Assembly (NCBI RefSeq): GCF_001050345.1
Contig: NZ_LFMW01000021.1
Coordinates: 1-64,000, forward strand
Direction of reading: 5' to 3'
Length of the DNA stretch: 64,000 bases
Source: Pseudomonas fildesensis
Lineage (GTDB): Bacteria > Pseudomonadota > Gammaproteobacteria > Pseudomonadales > Pseudomonadaceae
Part shown: positions 40,734-49,779 of the stretch, in pieces
How positions within the stretch are numbered: the first letter of the stretch is position 1
Layout of the letters: each line of letters begins with the position of its first letter
Program-made: the position numbers and the translations under genes
Notes under the pieces: generated by a model
What the model saw: the letters and a program-made list of their open reading frames with translations, nothing else
Told to the model about the DNA's origin: nothing
The model's database searches: none

Positions 40734-40760
40734 CCTCCCGCCAGCGGCGCCGGAAGGAGG
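40734..40760 (-). terminator. Possible intra-cluster terminator between DUF2934 gene and glgX
   Basis: On the minus strand the imperfect stem CCTCCTTCC...GGCGGGAGG (a 2-by-2 internal mismatch) is followed by TGATTCAATTTTTC, a T-rich tail. It may end or attenuate transcription from the glgA side. Confidence 0.5.
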
Positions 40761-40778
40761 CTTATGAAGTCGCCGGGC

Positions 40779-41030
40779 TTATGGCTTGGGCTTTTTCGGT
40801 GCCGGGGGCTTTTTAGCGGGCGGCGGAGCCGATTTGCTGGCGGCCGGTGGCTTGGCCTTTGCCGCGGTTTTCGGTTTGGCGGCTGGCTTGGGCTTGCTCG
40901 GCGTCAGCGCTTCGGCTTCAGCGAGCTTGCGCGCCATGTCCCAGTGACGCGCGTCTTCCCCATGGGGTTTACCTTCAGATTCCCAGATCTGATGCGCCAG
41001 TTCGCGTATGCGTTTGTCTTCAGTACTCAT
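40779..41030 (-). CDS. DUF2934 small protein with Lys/Pro/Ala-rich tail
   Basis: An 83-residue protein. The N-terminal 40 residues (MSTEDKRIRELAHQIWESEG, then KPHGEDARHWDMARKLAEAE) match DUF2934, a short helical family. The rest is a Lys-Pro-Ala tail (KPKPAAKPKTAAKAKPPAAS), strongly basic and disordered. The start at 41030 is chosen for GGAG 7 bases upstream. The same small protein sits between treY and glgX in other pseudomonads, so it is probably functional. Possibly it binds anionic glucan-enzyme complexes or nucleic acid. Function unknown. Confidence 0.82.
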   Translation of the reverse strand: MSTEDKRIRELAHQIWESEGKPHGEDARHWDMARKLAEAEALTPSKPKPAAKPKTAAKAKPPAASKSAPPPAKKPPAPKKPKP

Positions 41031-41054
41031 CGCAATGCTCCTCACAGAAAATTT

Positions 41055-43823
41055 TCAGCTTTCTTGATCATCAGGATTGATAAAGACATTGACCGGGAAA
41101 TCCCCCAGGGCAGCGCTGATCAACAGCTCCTTGTCTGGTGTGACTGCGCCTGTATGAAAAAGTCCCTTCCAGTTTTCGGTTGGTGCGGCAAACGGCAGTT
41201 TTACCCGTGTATCGCCCCAAACCTGCGCATTGATCTGGGGATGCACACCGTGTTCAAGCAAGTGAAACGGCCAGCGCGGCACCACGACCAGCAAGCGTTT
41301 GCCGTGGTGTTCGCGGCAGAACGCGACCACGTGTTCGGCCTGTTTGCCAACCACCTCCAGCGGCGTATAACGGCCGCTGCGGAACAGTTCAGGATGGGCC
41401 TTGCGCAAGGCCAACACCTGGGCAATCAACGCCTGCTTGATCCGCCCGTCACGCCAGTTAAACAGCAGTTCGCCGCTGGCCGGCGGAATATCCAGCGCGC
41501 GTTGCCGTGCGTTGAAATCCACCGGGCGACGGTTGTCTGGATCCACCAGGCTGAAGTCCCAGAACTCATCGCCCTGGTACAGGTCCGGTACACCCGGCAC
41601 GGTGAGGCGAAGCAAGGATTGCGCCAGCCCGTTGACCGCACCGGCGGGGGCGATGGCCTGGGCGGCTGCACCGATGGCAGTACGTAATTCGCGGCCTGCA
41701 TCGCTGAGCAACAGGCGCGAGAGAAACACTTCCACGCCCTGTTCATACGCCTCGTTGGGCGCGCTCCAGCTGCTCTGCAACTTGGCTTCGCGCAACGCTT
41801 TCTGTTGCCACTGCCACAGGCGCTGTTGATAGGCCTCCAGTGCCGGGCCGTCATCGAGGTTCAGGTCCAACGGCCAACTGCCGAGCAGGACCTGATAGAG
41901 AATCAGCTCGTCGCCCGCCGAGGGTGAATTGGCATCGTTGTGCAACGGCGCTGCCAGGGTTCGCCACTGCTCCACTTGCTCGGCGTACCACGGCGCGCAC
42001 TCGCTGAGCACCGCCAGGCGCGCGCGGGTGTCTTCGCCGCGCTTGTGGTCATGGGTGGCGGTAGCCAGCAGGTTGTCCGGGAACGCCTGCAAGCGTTGTT
42101 GATTGACCGCGTGAAAGTCGGCCACGGGTGCACTGAACTGCTCGGTGCTGAAGCCCACATCGTTGCGCGACAGCAACACTGCCGAGCGATAGAACGCCGT
42201 GTCTTCCACAGCCTTGGCGGCGGCGGGCGAGGTCAGTTGCTGGAAGCGTACACAGGCATGCTTGAGTATCTTGCGTTCGCGGCCCACCGGGCGGTTACGC
42301 CAGGGCTGGCCACCGAGCCATTTTTCCAGGTGGTCGAGCACCGGCCAGTCGCCTTCGCTCAAGGTCATGCGCGCACCGGCCAGGGCTTGCTGGAAGAACA
42401 CATTGTCGCGTTCGCTACGGCCGCGGGCGCTGATGTAGGTGCGGTACACCGGGAAGTGCACGATCAGTTCCTGCAAGGCCCGGCGAATCGCGCCCAAGGT
42501 CAGGTCGCGGGTCATCACATCGTCACGGGCCACTTGCAGCAGGGCCTGGGCCACGCTTTCGAAGTCACCGGCCAGCGAGCCGTTGAGGATCTGTTGGCGC
42601 GCCAGCCAGGCTTCTTCGATAAAGGCCGAGGGGCGCTCGCTGTGGCGCGTCCACAACTCGGCCAGCGGTGCGAAGCCCTCCGGGTCATGTTGCAGCAGCG
42701 ACAGTTGGTTCATGAATTCATAGCCGGTGGTGCCGTCTACCTGCCAGTCCTCGCGCAGGGTTTCGCCTTCGCCGAGGATTTTTTCGACAAAAATCGGCAA
42801 GTGCCTCCCCGGCGATAGCGAATCCACGCGACGCCGCAGCTTGCGGCAATAACCGCGCGGGTCGGCCAAACCGTCGATGTGGTCGATGCGCAGGCCATCC
42901 ACCAGGCCTTCGCTGATCAGCTCGAAGATCTTGCCGTGGGTGGCTTCAAACACGGCGGTGCGTTCGACGCGCAAGCCGCCCAGCTCATTGACGTCGAAGA
43001 AGCGCCGCCAGTTGATATCGTCCGCCGCTGTGCGCCAGCTGGCCAGTCGGTAGGCCTGTTGCTCCAGCAGTGGGTGCAGGCGGTTGAAGCCCTCGGGTTG
43101 GCGCCCGTCGAATTCAGTCAGCCGGTGTTCGATGGCGTGCAGCACGGCGTCGTTGGTGGCGCGTTCGACCAGGGCCTGTTTGAGCCAGGCGGCTTCGGCG
43201 TAGGCATCGTCTTGATAGGCGAGGGCGCTGAAACGGTCGGCGAGGGGTTTGAGCAGTTCATCGGTGCCGAGAATCGCCGCGTAATCCCGTGGGCAGATCG
43301 GGAAGCGGTGCTCGTAGTGCTCGACGAAAAACGTGCCGTGGGTGGCATCGAAATGCAGGGTCAGGCTGCCGGTTTGCAAGGCCTCGCCGTAGTCGCTGCC
43401 GAGAAACGGCATCAGCAGTTGGCCCTTGAGCAACGGGTCGGGCGAGTGCCACTGGATGTCGAAAAATTCGCTGTAGGGACTCAAGCGGCCCCACTCCAGC
43501 AGGTCCAGCCACCAAGGGTTGTCCGCGCCGCCTACGGCCATGTGGTTGGAGACGATATCGAGGATCAGCCCCATGTCGTGTTCACGCAGGGCGGCCACCA
43601 GGCGGCGCAAGGCCGCTTCGCCGCCCAGCTCCGGGTTAACGCTGGTCGGGTCGACCACGTCATAACCGTGCATGGAACCGGCGCGGGCGCTGAGCAGCGG
43701 TGAGGCATACAGGTGGCTGATGCCGAGTCGGGCGAAATACGGCACCAGGGGCACCGCGTCGTCGAGGGTGAAATCCTTATGGAATTGCAGGCGCTGAGTC
43801 GCGCGCAGAGGCAGTGCTTTCAT
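41055..43823 (-). CDS. treY: Malto-oligosyltrehalose synthase
   Basis: A 922-residue GH13 enzyme that turns the reducing end of malto-oligosaccharides into a terminal trehalose unit, the first step of the TreY-TreZ route. The N-terminus (LRATQRLQFHKDFTLDDAVPL) and the barrel segments DIVSNHMAVGG, GLRIDHIDGLADPRGY (nucleophile) and IFVEKILGEGE (acid) are those of TreY, and a late block LTVPGVPDLYQGDEFWDFSLVDPDNRR is also diagnostic. Length is typical, allowing for its inserts. It overlaps malQ by 4 bases (43820-43823) and is followed 24 bases later by the DUF2934 gene. Confidence 0.94.
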   Translation of the reverse strand: MKALPLRATQRLQFHKDFTLDDAVPLVPYFARLGISHLYASPLLSARAGSMHGYDVVDPTSVNPELGGEAALRRLVAALREHDMGLILDIVSNHMAVGGADNPWWLDLLEWGRLSPYSEFFDIQWHSPDPLLKGQLLMPFLGSDYGEALQTGSLTLHFDATHGTFFVEHYEHRFPICPRDYAAILGTDELLKPLADRFSALAYQDDAYAEAAWLKQALVERATNDAVLHAIEHRLTEFDGRQPEGFNRLHPLLEQQAYRLASWRTAADDINWRRFFDVNELGGLRVERTAVFEATHGKIFELISEGLVDGLRIDHIDGLADPRGYCRKLRRRVDSLSPGRHLPIFVEKILGEGETLREDWQVDGTTGYEFMNQLSLLQHDPEGFAPLAELWTRHSERPSAFIEEAWLARQQILNGSLAGDFESVAQALLQVARDDVMTRDLTLGAIRRALQELIVHFPVYRTYISARGRSERDNVFFQQALAGARMTLSEGDWPVLDHLEKWLGGQPWRNRPVGRERKILKHACVRFQQLTSPAAAKAVEDTAFYRSAVLLSRNDVGFSTEQFSAPVADFHAVNQQRLQAFPDNLLATATHDHKRGEDTRARLAVLSECAPWYAEQVEQWRTLAAPLHNDANSPSAGDELILYQVLLGSWPLDLNLDDGPALEAYQQRLWQWQQKALREAKLQSSWSAPNEAYEQGVEVFLSRLLLSDAGRELRTAIGAAAQAIAPAGAVNGLAQSLLRLTVPGVPDLYQGDEFWDFSLVDPDNRRPVDFNARQRALDIPPASGELLFNWRDGRIKQALIAQVLALRKAHPELFRSGRYTPLEVVGKQAEHVVAFCREHHGKRLLVVVPRWPFHLLEHGVHPQINAQVWGDTRVKLPFAAPTENWKGLFHTGAVTPDKELLISAALGDFPVNVFINPDDQES

Positions 43824-45904
43824 CGGTCACGCTCATAGGCTTGGTTACGCGCGACGGCCAATAGTTCGAGGCGGCGGGCGGCGCCGGCGTTGTCGAGCAG
43901 GCTGGAGGCCTCGCCTGGCAAGCGGCGACGCCAGTTGGGATGGGTGTCGGTGGTGCCGGGCAGGTTGGCTTGGTCTTCGATGGCCAGCGCATCTTCCAGC
44001 GGCAGCAACACTAACGGCGCGCGGGTATGCCCCAGGTAGCGCACGCTGGCGTCGATCATATGGTCGGTTTCATTGCGGATTTCATCGACGAAGTTCTGCG
44101 GGTCCTGGCTCAAGGCTTGTCGCAGCGCCTGACGTTCGCGCAGGCGGTGTTCGCTCCATTGCTCTGCGGTGGGCGCATCGATCAGGCCGAGTTGGATATT
44201 CCAGTCGATATCGCGGCTGTGCCACCAGCCGTTGAGCGTCGGCAAATCATGGGTGCTGGTGGTGGCCAGGGCATTGTCCGGCCAGTCGAGAATCGGCTTG
44301 AATTGGCCATCGTGGCCTTGTTCGAACAGCAGTACGCGCATGCCCAGAATCGAGCGGGCGATGAGTTTTTCGCGCAGGCCGTCAGGCACGGTGCCGAGGT
44401 CTTCACCGAGCACAATCGCCCGGTGGCGGTGCGACTCCAGGGCCAGCAGCCGCAACAGGTCGTCCACCGGGTAATACAGGTAGGCGCCTTCTTTGGGCGA
44501 AGCGTCCATGGGGATGACCCACAGGCGTTGCAGGCCCATTACATGGTCGATGCGCAAACCACCGGCATGCGCAAAGTTGGCGCGCAGCATCTCGATAAAG
44601 GCGCGGAAACCGTTGCGCTTGAGGCCTTCCGGGGAGAACGCGGAAATCCCCCAGCCCTGGCCGGCGCGGTTGAGAATGTCCGGCGGTGCGCCCACGGTGA
44701 GGCCTGCCAACAGCTCGTCCTGACGGCTCCAGGCCTGGCTGCCACCGCCGTCGGCGCCCACGGCCAGGTCGGCGATTAAACCCACACCCATGCCGCTGCC
44801 TCGGGCGGCTTGCTGCGCGCGTTCCAGGCAACGGGCGATCAGCCATTGGCTGAACGCGTAGAAGCCGATCTCGTCGCGATGGTCTTCGGCAAATTGTGCA
44901 AGTGCCGTGCTCTGCGGGTTGCGCCATTCCTGCGGCCAGTGGCGCCAGTCCAAGTCTTCGCCGGCGACGGCGCGCTCTGCTTGCACGGCTTCAAAGCGGC
45001 AATGGTTTTCCAGCGCCTGGCCACCGGCCTGGCGAAAACTGAGGAAGTCGGCGTGTTGTGGGTGGTGGCCGTGGCGGAAGTCTTCATACAGCGCGCGCAA
45101 CAGGCGTTGCTTGGCCTTGGCGGCGGCCGGCCAGTCGATCAGCGTGTGTTGCTCCAGCGTATGCAGCTCCTCGGCCAAACCGAGTGCGTCAATGGCGTTA
45201 CGCACTTCACGCTCGCCGAGGATGCAGCCGGGCGACGCATACAGGCTGTTGAGAAACAGGCGGCTTGACGGCGAATACGGGCTGTAGCGTTCGGTGTCGG
45301 CACTGAACATCGCGTGCATCGGACTGATCGCGAGGGCGTCGGCGCCGCGCTCTGCCGCCGAGCGCGCCAGATGCTCCAGCGCCAGGGTGTCACCAAAGCC
45401 TCCATCGCCCAGGCGGCGCAACGAATACAGCTGGGCGCTGAGGCCCCAGGCGCGGGCGGTTTGTGTGTCGACCGCTTCGGCCACGCTGTAGCAATGGGTG
45501 GGGGCGACGGCCAGGCTGAACGTCTGGTCGCCGATGTGTACCTGGTGGTAGCCGAGGGCAATCACGCCGGGCAGCACCGCGTCGCCGTCGAGACGAAATT
45601 CCAGGGTTTCGCCGTCTTCCAGGCTGACCCGGCAGTGCGTATCCGGCGCGAAGAAATGCGCGAGGTCGAGGCCTTCGCCACTGTCGATCGTCATTAACGG
45701 CGGCAGGTGCTTGTCCTGTTGCACTCGCTCCAGTTCGAGCAGGCTCGCGTCGACTTCTGCGTCATTGTCGGCCGGGTGGCCAAGGCCTTTCAGCACTGCC
45801 CGCAGGGCCTCGGGTGCAACGTGTTGTGGGCGGCCGTTTGCGTCGATCCAATCGACGGCCAATCCCGCTCGGCTGGCGAGTAGTTCCAGGTTCGCTTCGC
45901 TCAA
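43820..45904 (-). CDS. malQ: 4-alpha-glucanotransferase (amylomaltase)
   Basis: A 694-residue GH77 enzyme that shuffles maltosyl chains, lengthening short malto-oligosaccharides so that TreY can use them again. The barrel motifs LRIDHVMGLQRLWVIPMD (nucleophile region), IVLGEDLGTVPDGLRE (acid Glu) and STHDLPTLNGWW (stabilising Asp) are clear, and the N-terminal domain is of the bacterial extended type. Its ATG overlaps the stop of treZ by 4 bases (45901-45904) and its stop overlaps treY, so the genes are translationally coupled. Confidence 0.94.
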   Translation of the reverse strand: MSEANLELLASRAGLAVDWIDANGRPQHVAPEALRAVLKGLGHPADNDAEVDASLLELERVQQDKHLPPLMTIDSGEGLDLAHFFAPDTHCRVSLEDGETLEFRLDGDAVLPGVIALGYHQVHIGDQTFSLAVAPTHCYSVAEAVDTQTARAWGLSAQLYSLRRLGDGGFGDTLALEHLARSAAERGADALAISPMHAMFSADTERYSPYSPSSRLFLNSLYASPGCILGEREVRNAIDALGLAEELHTLEQHTLIDWPAAAKAKQRLLRALYEDFRHGHHPQHADFLSFRQAGGQALENHCRFEAVQAERAVAGEDLDWRHWPQEWRNPQSTALAQFAEDHRDEIGFYAFSQWLIARCLERAQQAARGSGMGVGLIADLAVGADGGGSQAWSRQDELLAGLTVGAPPDILNRAGQGWGISAFSPEGLKRNGFRAFIEMLRANFAHAGGLRIDHVMGLQRLWVIPMDASPKEGAYLYYPVDDLLRLLALESHRHRAIVLGEDLGTVPDGLREKLIARSILGMRVLLFEQGHDGQFKPILDWPDNALATTSTHDLPTLNGWWHSRDIDWNIQLGLIDAPTAEQWSEHRLRERQALRQALSQDPQNFVDEIRNETDHMIDASVRYLGHTRAPLVLLPLEDALAIEDQANLPGTTDTHPNWRRRLPGEASSLLDNAGAARRLELLAVARNQAYERDR

Positions 45905-47646
45905 GGGTGCGCTCCAACAGGGGATAAGGTGACGCGCGCGCTGAAGGGCGCCAGGTGCGCGCCTTCATGGGCGTGCGTTTGGAAAAGAACGTGCGGCGGT
46001 GCCGGGTGATCGAGGGGCGTGGTACTCAGGTTCAGGTCGATCTGCAACAGGCTGCCATTGCCCAAACGCCAGCGCGCGCTGACGGCGCCGTCTGCCAGCA
46101 CCTGCGCGCCCAACGCCACGCTGCCAGGCAGGTGCGGCACGATATGGCGATGACGCAGGCTCAACAGGTGGCGGTAGAACTGCGCGTGTTCGTTGTCGGC
46201 AAAGCTGGGCGTCGATTGCACAAAGGTGGGCAGGGCGTTGGGGTCGGGAATGCGCTCGCGCCGCTCCAGGTCCTGGAATGCCGCGAAGTCAGCGAATTCA
46301 TTGCGCCGGCCTTCGCGCACTGCCTCGGCCAGTTCACCGTGGTGGTCGGTAAAGAACAGAAACGGTTCGCTGGCGTTGACTTCATCACCCATAAACATCA
46401 GCGGGATCATGGGTGACATCAGCAGCAAGGTAGTCGCCGCCTTGAGTGCCTGTGGCGGGCACAGTTGGTGCAGGCGTTCGCCCAGCGCGCGATTGCCGAT
46501 CTGGTCATGGTTCTGCAAAAACGCCACGAAGGCCGTCGGCGGCAGGTCCGCGCTGGGTTCGCCGCGTGCATGGCCATGCCGGGTAGTGTCGCCCTGGTAG
46601 ATAAACCCTTCACCCAGGCAACGCGCCAGTTTGGCGGTGGGCTTTTCGGCAAAGTCGCTGTAATAGGCGTCGGTTTCGCCGGTCAGCAACACGTGCAGCA
46701 CGTTATGAAAGTCATCATTCCATTGCGCGTCGAAATCGTGCTGGAGCAGGCTGGCCTGGTTCAGTTCGTTTTCCAGCACCAGCCACACATGCCGGCCGAT
46801 GTCGACCTGTTGGCGGACCCGTCGTGCGAGCTCCTGCAGGAATCCCGGGTTGTCGATGGCGTGCACCGCATCCAGGCGCAGGCCGTCGAAGCGGTATTCG
46901 AGCAGCCACATCAGCGCGTTATCCAGGAAGAAATTGCGCACTTCACGGCGATCAAAATCGATGCCGGCGCCCCACGGTGTGTGCACGTCGTCCTGGAAGA
47001 AACCCTTGGCGTACTGGCCCAGGTAATTGCCGTCCGGGCCGAAATGGTTGTAGACCACGTCGAGGATCACGGCCAGGCCGTGTTCATGGGCGCTGTCGAT
47101 CAGGTGTTTGAGTTGTTCGGGCGAGCCGTACGAGGATTGTGGGGCGTAAGGCAGTACCCCGTCGTAGCCCCAATTGCGCTCGCCGGGGAATTGCGCCAGG
47201 GGCATCAATTCAATCGCGGTGACGCCCAGCTCCGCCAGGCGTGGCAGGTGTTTTTCGACTTCGGCGTAACCGCCCAGCGCCCCGACGTGCAGCTCGTAGA
47301 TCACGGCTTCGTGCCAGGGGCGGCCTTGCCAGTTACTGTGTCGCCATGGATAGGCGAGCGGGTCGACGACCAGGCTCCAACCGTGCACGTCTGAGGCCTG
47401 GGCCCGGGACGCCGGGTCGGGGACATCTTTTTCGCCGTCGATGTTGTAGCGGTAACGCGTGCCGGCAGGGCACTTTATCTCGGTTTCAAACCAGCCTTCT
47501 GCCTGAGGCAGCATGGCGATGGATTTACCGTTTTCCAATTCAACGCTGACATAAAACGCGTCTGGCGCCCACAAGGCAAAACGCGTGTGTTGCGCGTCCA
47601 GCATGATTGCGCCGTGGGGCCAGGTTTCCAGAGTCCGTAACGGCAT
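45901..47646 (-). CDS. treZ: Malto-oligosyltrehalose trehalohydrolase
   Basis: A 581-residue GH13 enzyme that releases free trehalose from the TreY product. It has a CBM48-type start (HTRFALWAPDAFYVSVELEN) and barrel motifs VILDVVYNHFGPDGNYLG, DGLRLDAVHAIDNPGF (nucleophile) and WLVLENELNQAS (acid Glu in VLENE), plus FLQNHDQIGNRALGERL. It lies 19 bases downstream of glgA. It overlaps malQ by 4 bases. Length and motifs are complete. Confidence 0.94.
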   Translation of the reverse strand: MPLRTLETWPHGAIMLDAQHTRFALWAPDAFYVSVELENGKSIAMLPQAEGWFETEIKCPAGTRYRYNIDGEKDVPDPASRAQASDVHGWSLVVDPLAYPWRHSNWQGRPWHEAVIYELHVGALGGYAEVEKHLPRLAELGVTAIELMPLAQFPGERNWGYDGVLPYAPQSSYGSPEQLKHLIDSAHEHGLAVILDVVYNHFGPDGNYLGQYAKGFFQDDVHTPWGAGIDFDRREVRNFFLDNALMWLLEYRFDGLRLDAVHAIDNPGFLQELARRVRQQVDIGRHVWLVLENELNQASLLQHDFDAQWNDDFHNVLHVLLTGETDAYYSDFAEKPTAKLARCLGEGFIYQGDTTRHGHARGEPSADLPPTAFVAFLQNHDQIGNRALGERLHQLCPPQALKAATTLLLMSPMIPLMFMGDEVNASEPFLFFTDHHGELAEAVREGRRNEFADFAAFQDLERRERIPDPNALPTFVQSTPSFADNEHAQFYRHLLSLRHRHIVPHLPGSVALGAQVLADGAVSARWRLGNGSLLQIDLNLSTTPLDHPAPPHVLFQTHAHEGAHLAPFSARVTLSPVGAHP

Positions 47647-47665
47647 CTATGAAGACCTCCCTTGA

Positions 47666-49222
47666 TTATTTACTCGTTTTTCCCAGTGCTTTGGTCACCA
47701 GTTGTTCGTACAGCTCGGCGTACGGTTCTACCGCCTGGCACCAGTTGAAGGGTTGGGTCATGGCGCGGCAGCGCATGGCGTTGAGCAGGCCTTTGTTGGC
47801 AAATACCCTCAATGCGCGGCTCAGCGCTTCTTCATAACTTTCAACCGTGGATTCGTTAAACAGAAACCCGGTGACGCCATTCTCGATGGTGTCCGCAAGC
47901 CCGCCGGTATTACGCGCCACCGGCAGCGAACCGAAGCGCTGCGCGTACATCTGGCTCAGGCCGCAGGGTTCGTAACGCGATGGCATCAGCAGGAAGTCGC
48001 TGCCGGCAAACATGCGGCGGGCGTCGGTTTCATTAAAACCGATGCGCACGCCAACCTGGCCCGGGAAGCGCAGTGCGAGTTCACGCATGGCGTGTTCTTC
48101 TTCCGGCTCGCCGCGTCCGATGATGGCGATCTGGCCACCGTTCTCGACGATGTAGCTCGCGACGGCTTCGGTCAGGTCGAGGCCTTTTTGATAGACCAGG
48201 CGCGAGACCACGGCGAACAGCGGGCCGGTGGAGTCGTGCAGGCCGAACAGCTCGCGCACGTGGGCGGCATTGATCGCCTTGCCGTCCCAGTCGCCGATGT
48301 TGAAGTTGTGGGTCAGGTGCGTGTCGGTGGAGGTTTCCCAGCTTTCATCAATCCCGTTGGGGATGCCGCTGAGCAGGCCTTGCTGAGTCTTCGCTGCGAG
48401 GAAACCGTCGAGGCCGCAGCCGAACTCCGGGGTGGTGATTTCCTGGGCGTAAGTGGCGCTCACGGTAGTGATATGGCTGGAATACGCCATGCCCGCCTTG
48501 AGGAACGACATCTTGCCGTAGAACTCCATGCCTTCCTGCTGCAAGGCGTGGGGCGGAATGCCCAGCTCTGGTGTGGATGCCAGGCTGACCACACCCTGAT
48601 ACGCCAGGTTATGAATGGTGAACAGCGTCGGTGTGCGTGACCCACGCCAGTGCATATAGGCTGGGGCCAGGCCAGCGGGCCAGTCATGGGCGTGCACCAG
48701 GTCCGGGCACCAGTGGATCTGGGCGAGGTTGGCGGCCATGTCGGCAGCGGCCAGGCCCAGGCGGGCGAAGCGAATATGGTTATCCGGCCAGTCGCGGCCG
48801 TTGTTGGCGCCGTAGGGCGTGCCTTCACGCTCATAGAGCTCGGGGCAGATCAGCACATAGATGACGAGGCCGTCCTTGAGGTCCATGCGCCCGATCTTGC
48901 AGGGTGGCAGTGCGGCATGGCCACCCAACTCACCGATGATATGGATCGGGTTGTCGCTTTCCATCACCTGCGGATAACCCGGGATCAGCACCCGTACATC
49001 GTGCAAGTGCGCCATGGCGCGGGGCAGGGCAGCGGAGACGTCGCCCAGGCCACCGGTTTTCACCAGGTCGGCAAATTCAGACGTGACAAACAGCACTTTC
49101 TTTCTATTAGGGTTCTGACTCACGATCGGCCGCACAGTGTTGGGCAGGTCGGCCAAAGTCGTTGGCCCCCCAGCCGGCTGACTAAAACGCTCTTCCTGAG
49201 TATCTACAGCAGCACTGATCAT
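47666..49222 (-). CDS. glgA: Glycogen synthase (GT5)
   Basis: A 518-residue glucosyltransferase that extends alpha-1,4-glucan from nucleotide-diphosphate glucose (ADP-glucose in most bacteria). The donor-site motif KTGGLGDV is at residues 55-62, about 40 residues later than in E. coli GlgA, because of an N-terminal extension (MISAAVDTQEERF through RPIVSQN). VHAHDWPAGLAP, GCGLDGFL-like and LMPSRYEPCGLSQMYAQRFG complete the donor and acceptor sites. Its ATG at 49222 is preceded by AGGAG 8 bases upstream. First gene of the glucan/trehalose cluster. No glgC-type gene is in view. Confidence 0.92.
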   Translation of the reverse strand: MISAAVDTQEERFSQPAGGPTTLADLPNTVRPIVSQNPNRKKVLFVTSEFADLVKTGGLGDVSAALPRAMAHLHDVRVLIPGYPQVMESDNPIHIIGELGGHAALPPCKIGRMDLKDGLVIYVLICPELYEREGTPYGANNGRDWPDNHIRFARLGLAAADMAANLAQIHWCPDLVHAHDWPAGLAPAYMHWRGSRTPTLFTIHNLAYQGVVSLASTPELGIPPHALQQEGMEFYGKMSFLKAGMAYSSHITTVSATYAQEITTPEFGCGLDGFLAAKTQQGLLSGIPNGIDESWETSTDTHLTHNFNIGDWDGKAINAAHVRELFGLHDSTGPLFAVVSRLVYQKGLDLTEAVASYIVENGGQIAIIGRGEPEEEHAMRELALRFPGQVGVRIGFNETDARRMFAGSDFLLMPSRYEPCGLSQMYAQRFGSLPVARNTGGLADTIENGVTGFLFNESTVESYEEALSRALRVFANKGLLNAMRCRAMTQPFNWCQAVEPYAELYEQLVTKALGKTSK

Positions 49223-49482
49223 AATGCTCTCCTACATGTTGGTTGGCTGGTGGCCCGCTGCCACTAGCTCCGAAAACCGCATCCTGCGGTCAGGCGCACA
49301 AGCGCAATACAAACTGGCAAGGCGTATGCCAATTGCACGGTAAGCGTGAAAAGATTGGATGGACGGGCATCTGGCGTGAACCACGCGTGCGCGCCCTACC
49401 TAAAACTGGACCTATGGCAGAGTTGTAAAGTTTCGATTTTTTGCGGGGTTTTTGTTTTGGAACGGACCCATCGGTCATCAGT

Positions 49483-49498
49483 CTAGGACAGATCCTAG
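49483..49498. promoter_or_regulatory. Palindrome upstream of glgA
   Basis: The sequence ctaggacagatcctag has perfect 6-bp arms around a 4-bp centre, 260 bases before the glgA start. It could be an operator or a small hairpin. No known regulator site is recognised. Confidence 0.35.
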
Positions 49499-49575
49499 AG
49501 ACTGTAGGGTTTATGTGGATATTTTGTAGGACAAAAAACTTGTAACGATATGCTTTTGTCGGAACTGAGTGTTCC

Positions 49576-49711
49576 TGTGGCGAGCAGGCTTGCCCTGCGT
49601 TGGGCTGCGAAGCAGCCCCGGAATGGACGCCCGAGATACATTTGATGCATTGAGGTGGCCCATTTGGGAGCGCTTCGCACTCCAACGCAGGGCAAGCCTG
49701 CTCGCCACAAC
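49576..49711. repeat. REPIN, variant gtggcgagcaggcttgccct
   Basis: Inverted arms: tgtggcgagcaggcttgccc starting at 49576, continuing to about 49619, and their complement about 49667-49711. The sequence differs from the copies at 13701 and 19232 by gcgggc to gcaggc changes that are matched in the opposite arm, so the pair has been kept complementary. Confidence 0.85.
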
Positions 49712-49779
49712 AGCCAGCCGCTCACAACAAGCTGCCGGTTATGAACCGTGCGCTTGCGCTTAAATGGTGCGGCCGGGTA

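Larger units (their letters stand above)
49223..49779. other. 557-bp intergenic region upstream of glgA
   Basis: No gene is seen. The region holds the glgA leader, an AT-rich segment (49420-49465), the palindrome at 49483-49498 and a REPIN at 49576-49711. It must contain the main promoter of the glgA cluster, but no sigma-70, RpoS or AlgU-type promoter can be identified by eye with confidence. Confidence 0.65.
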
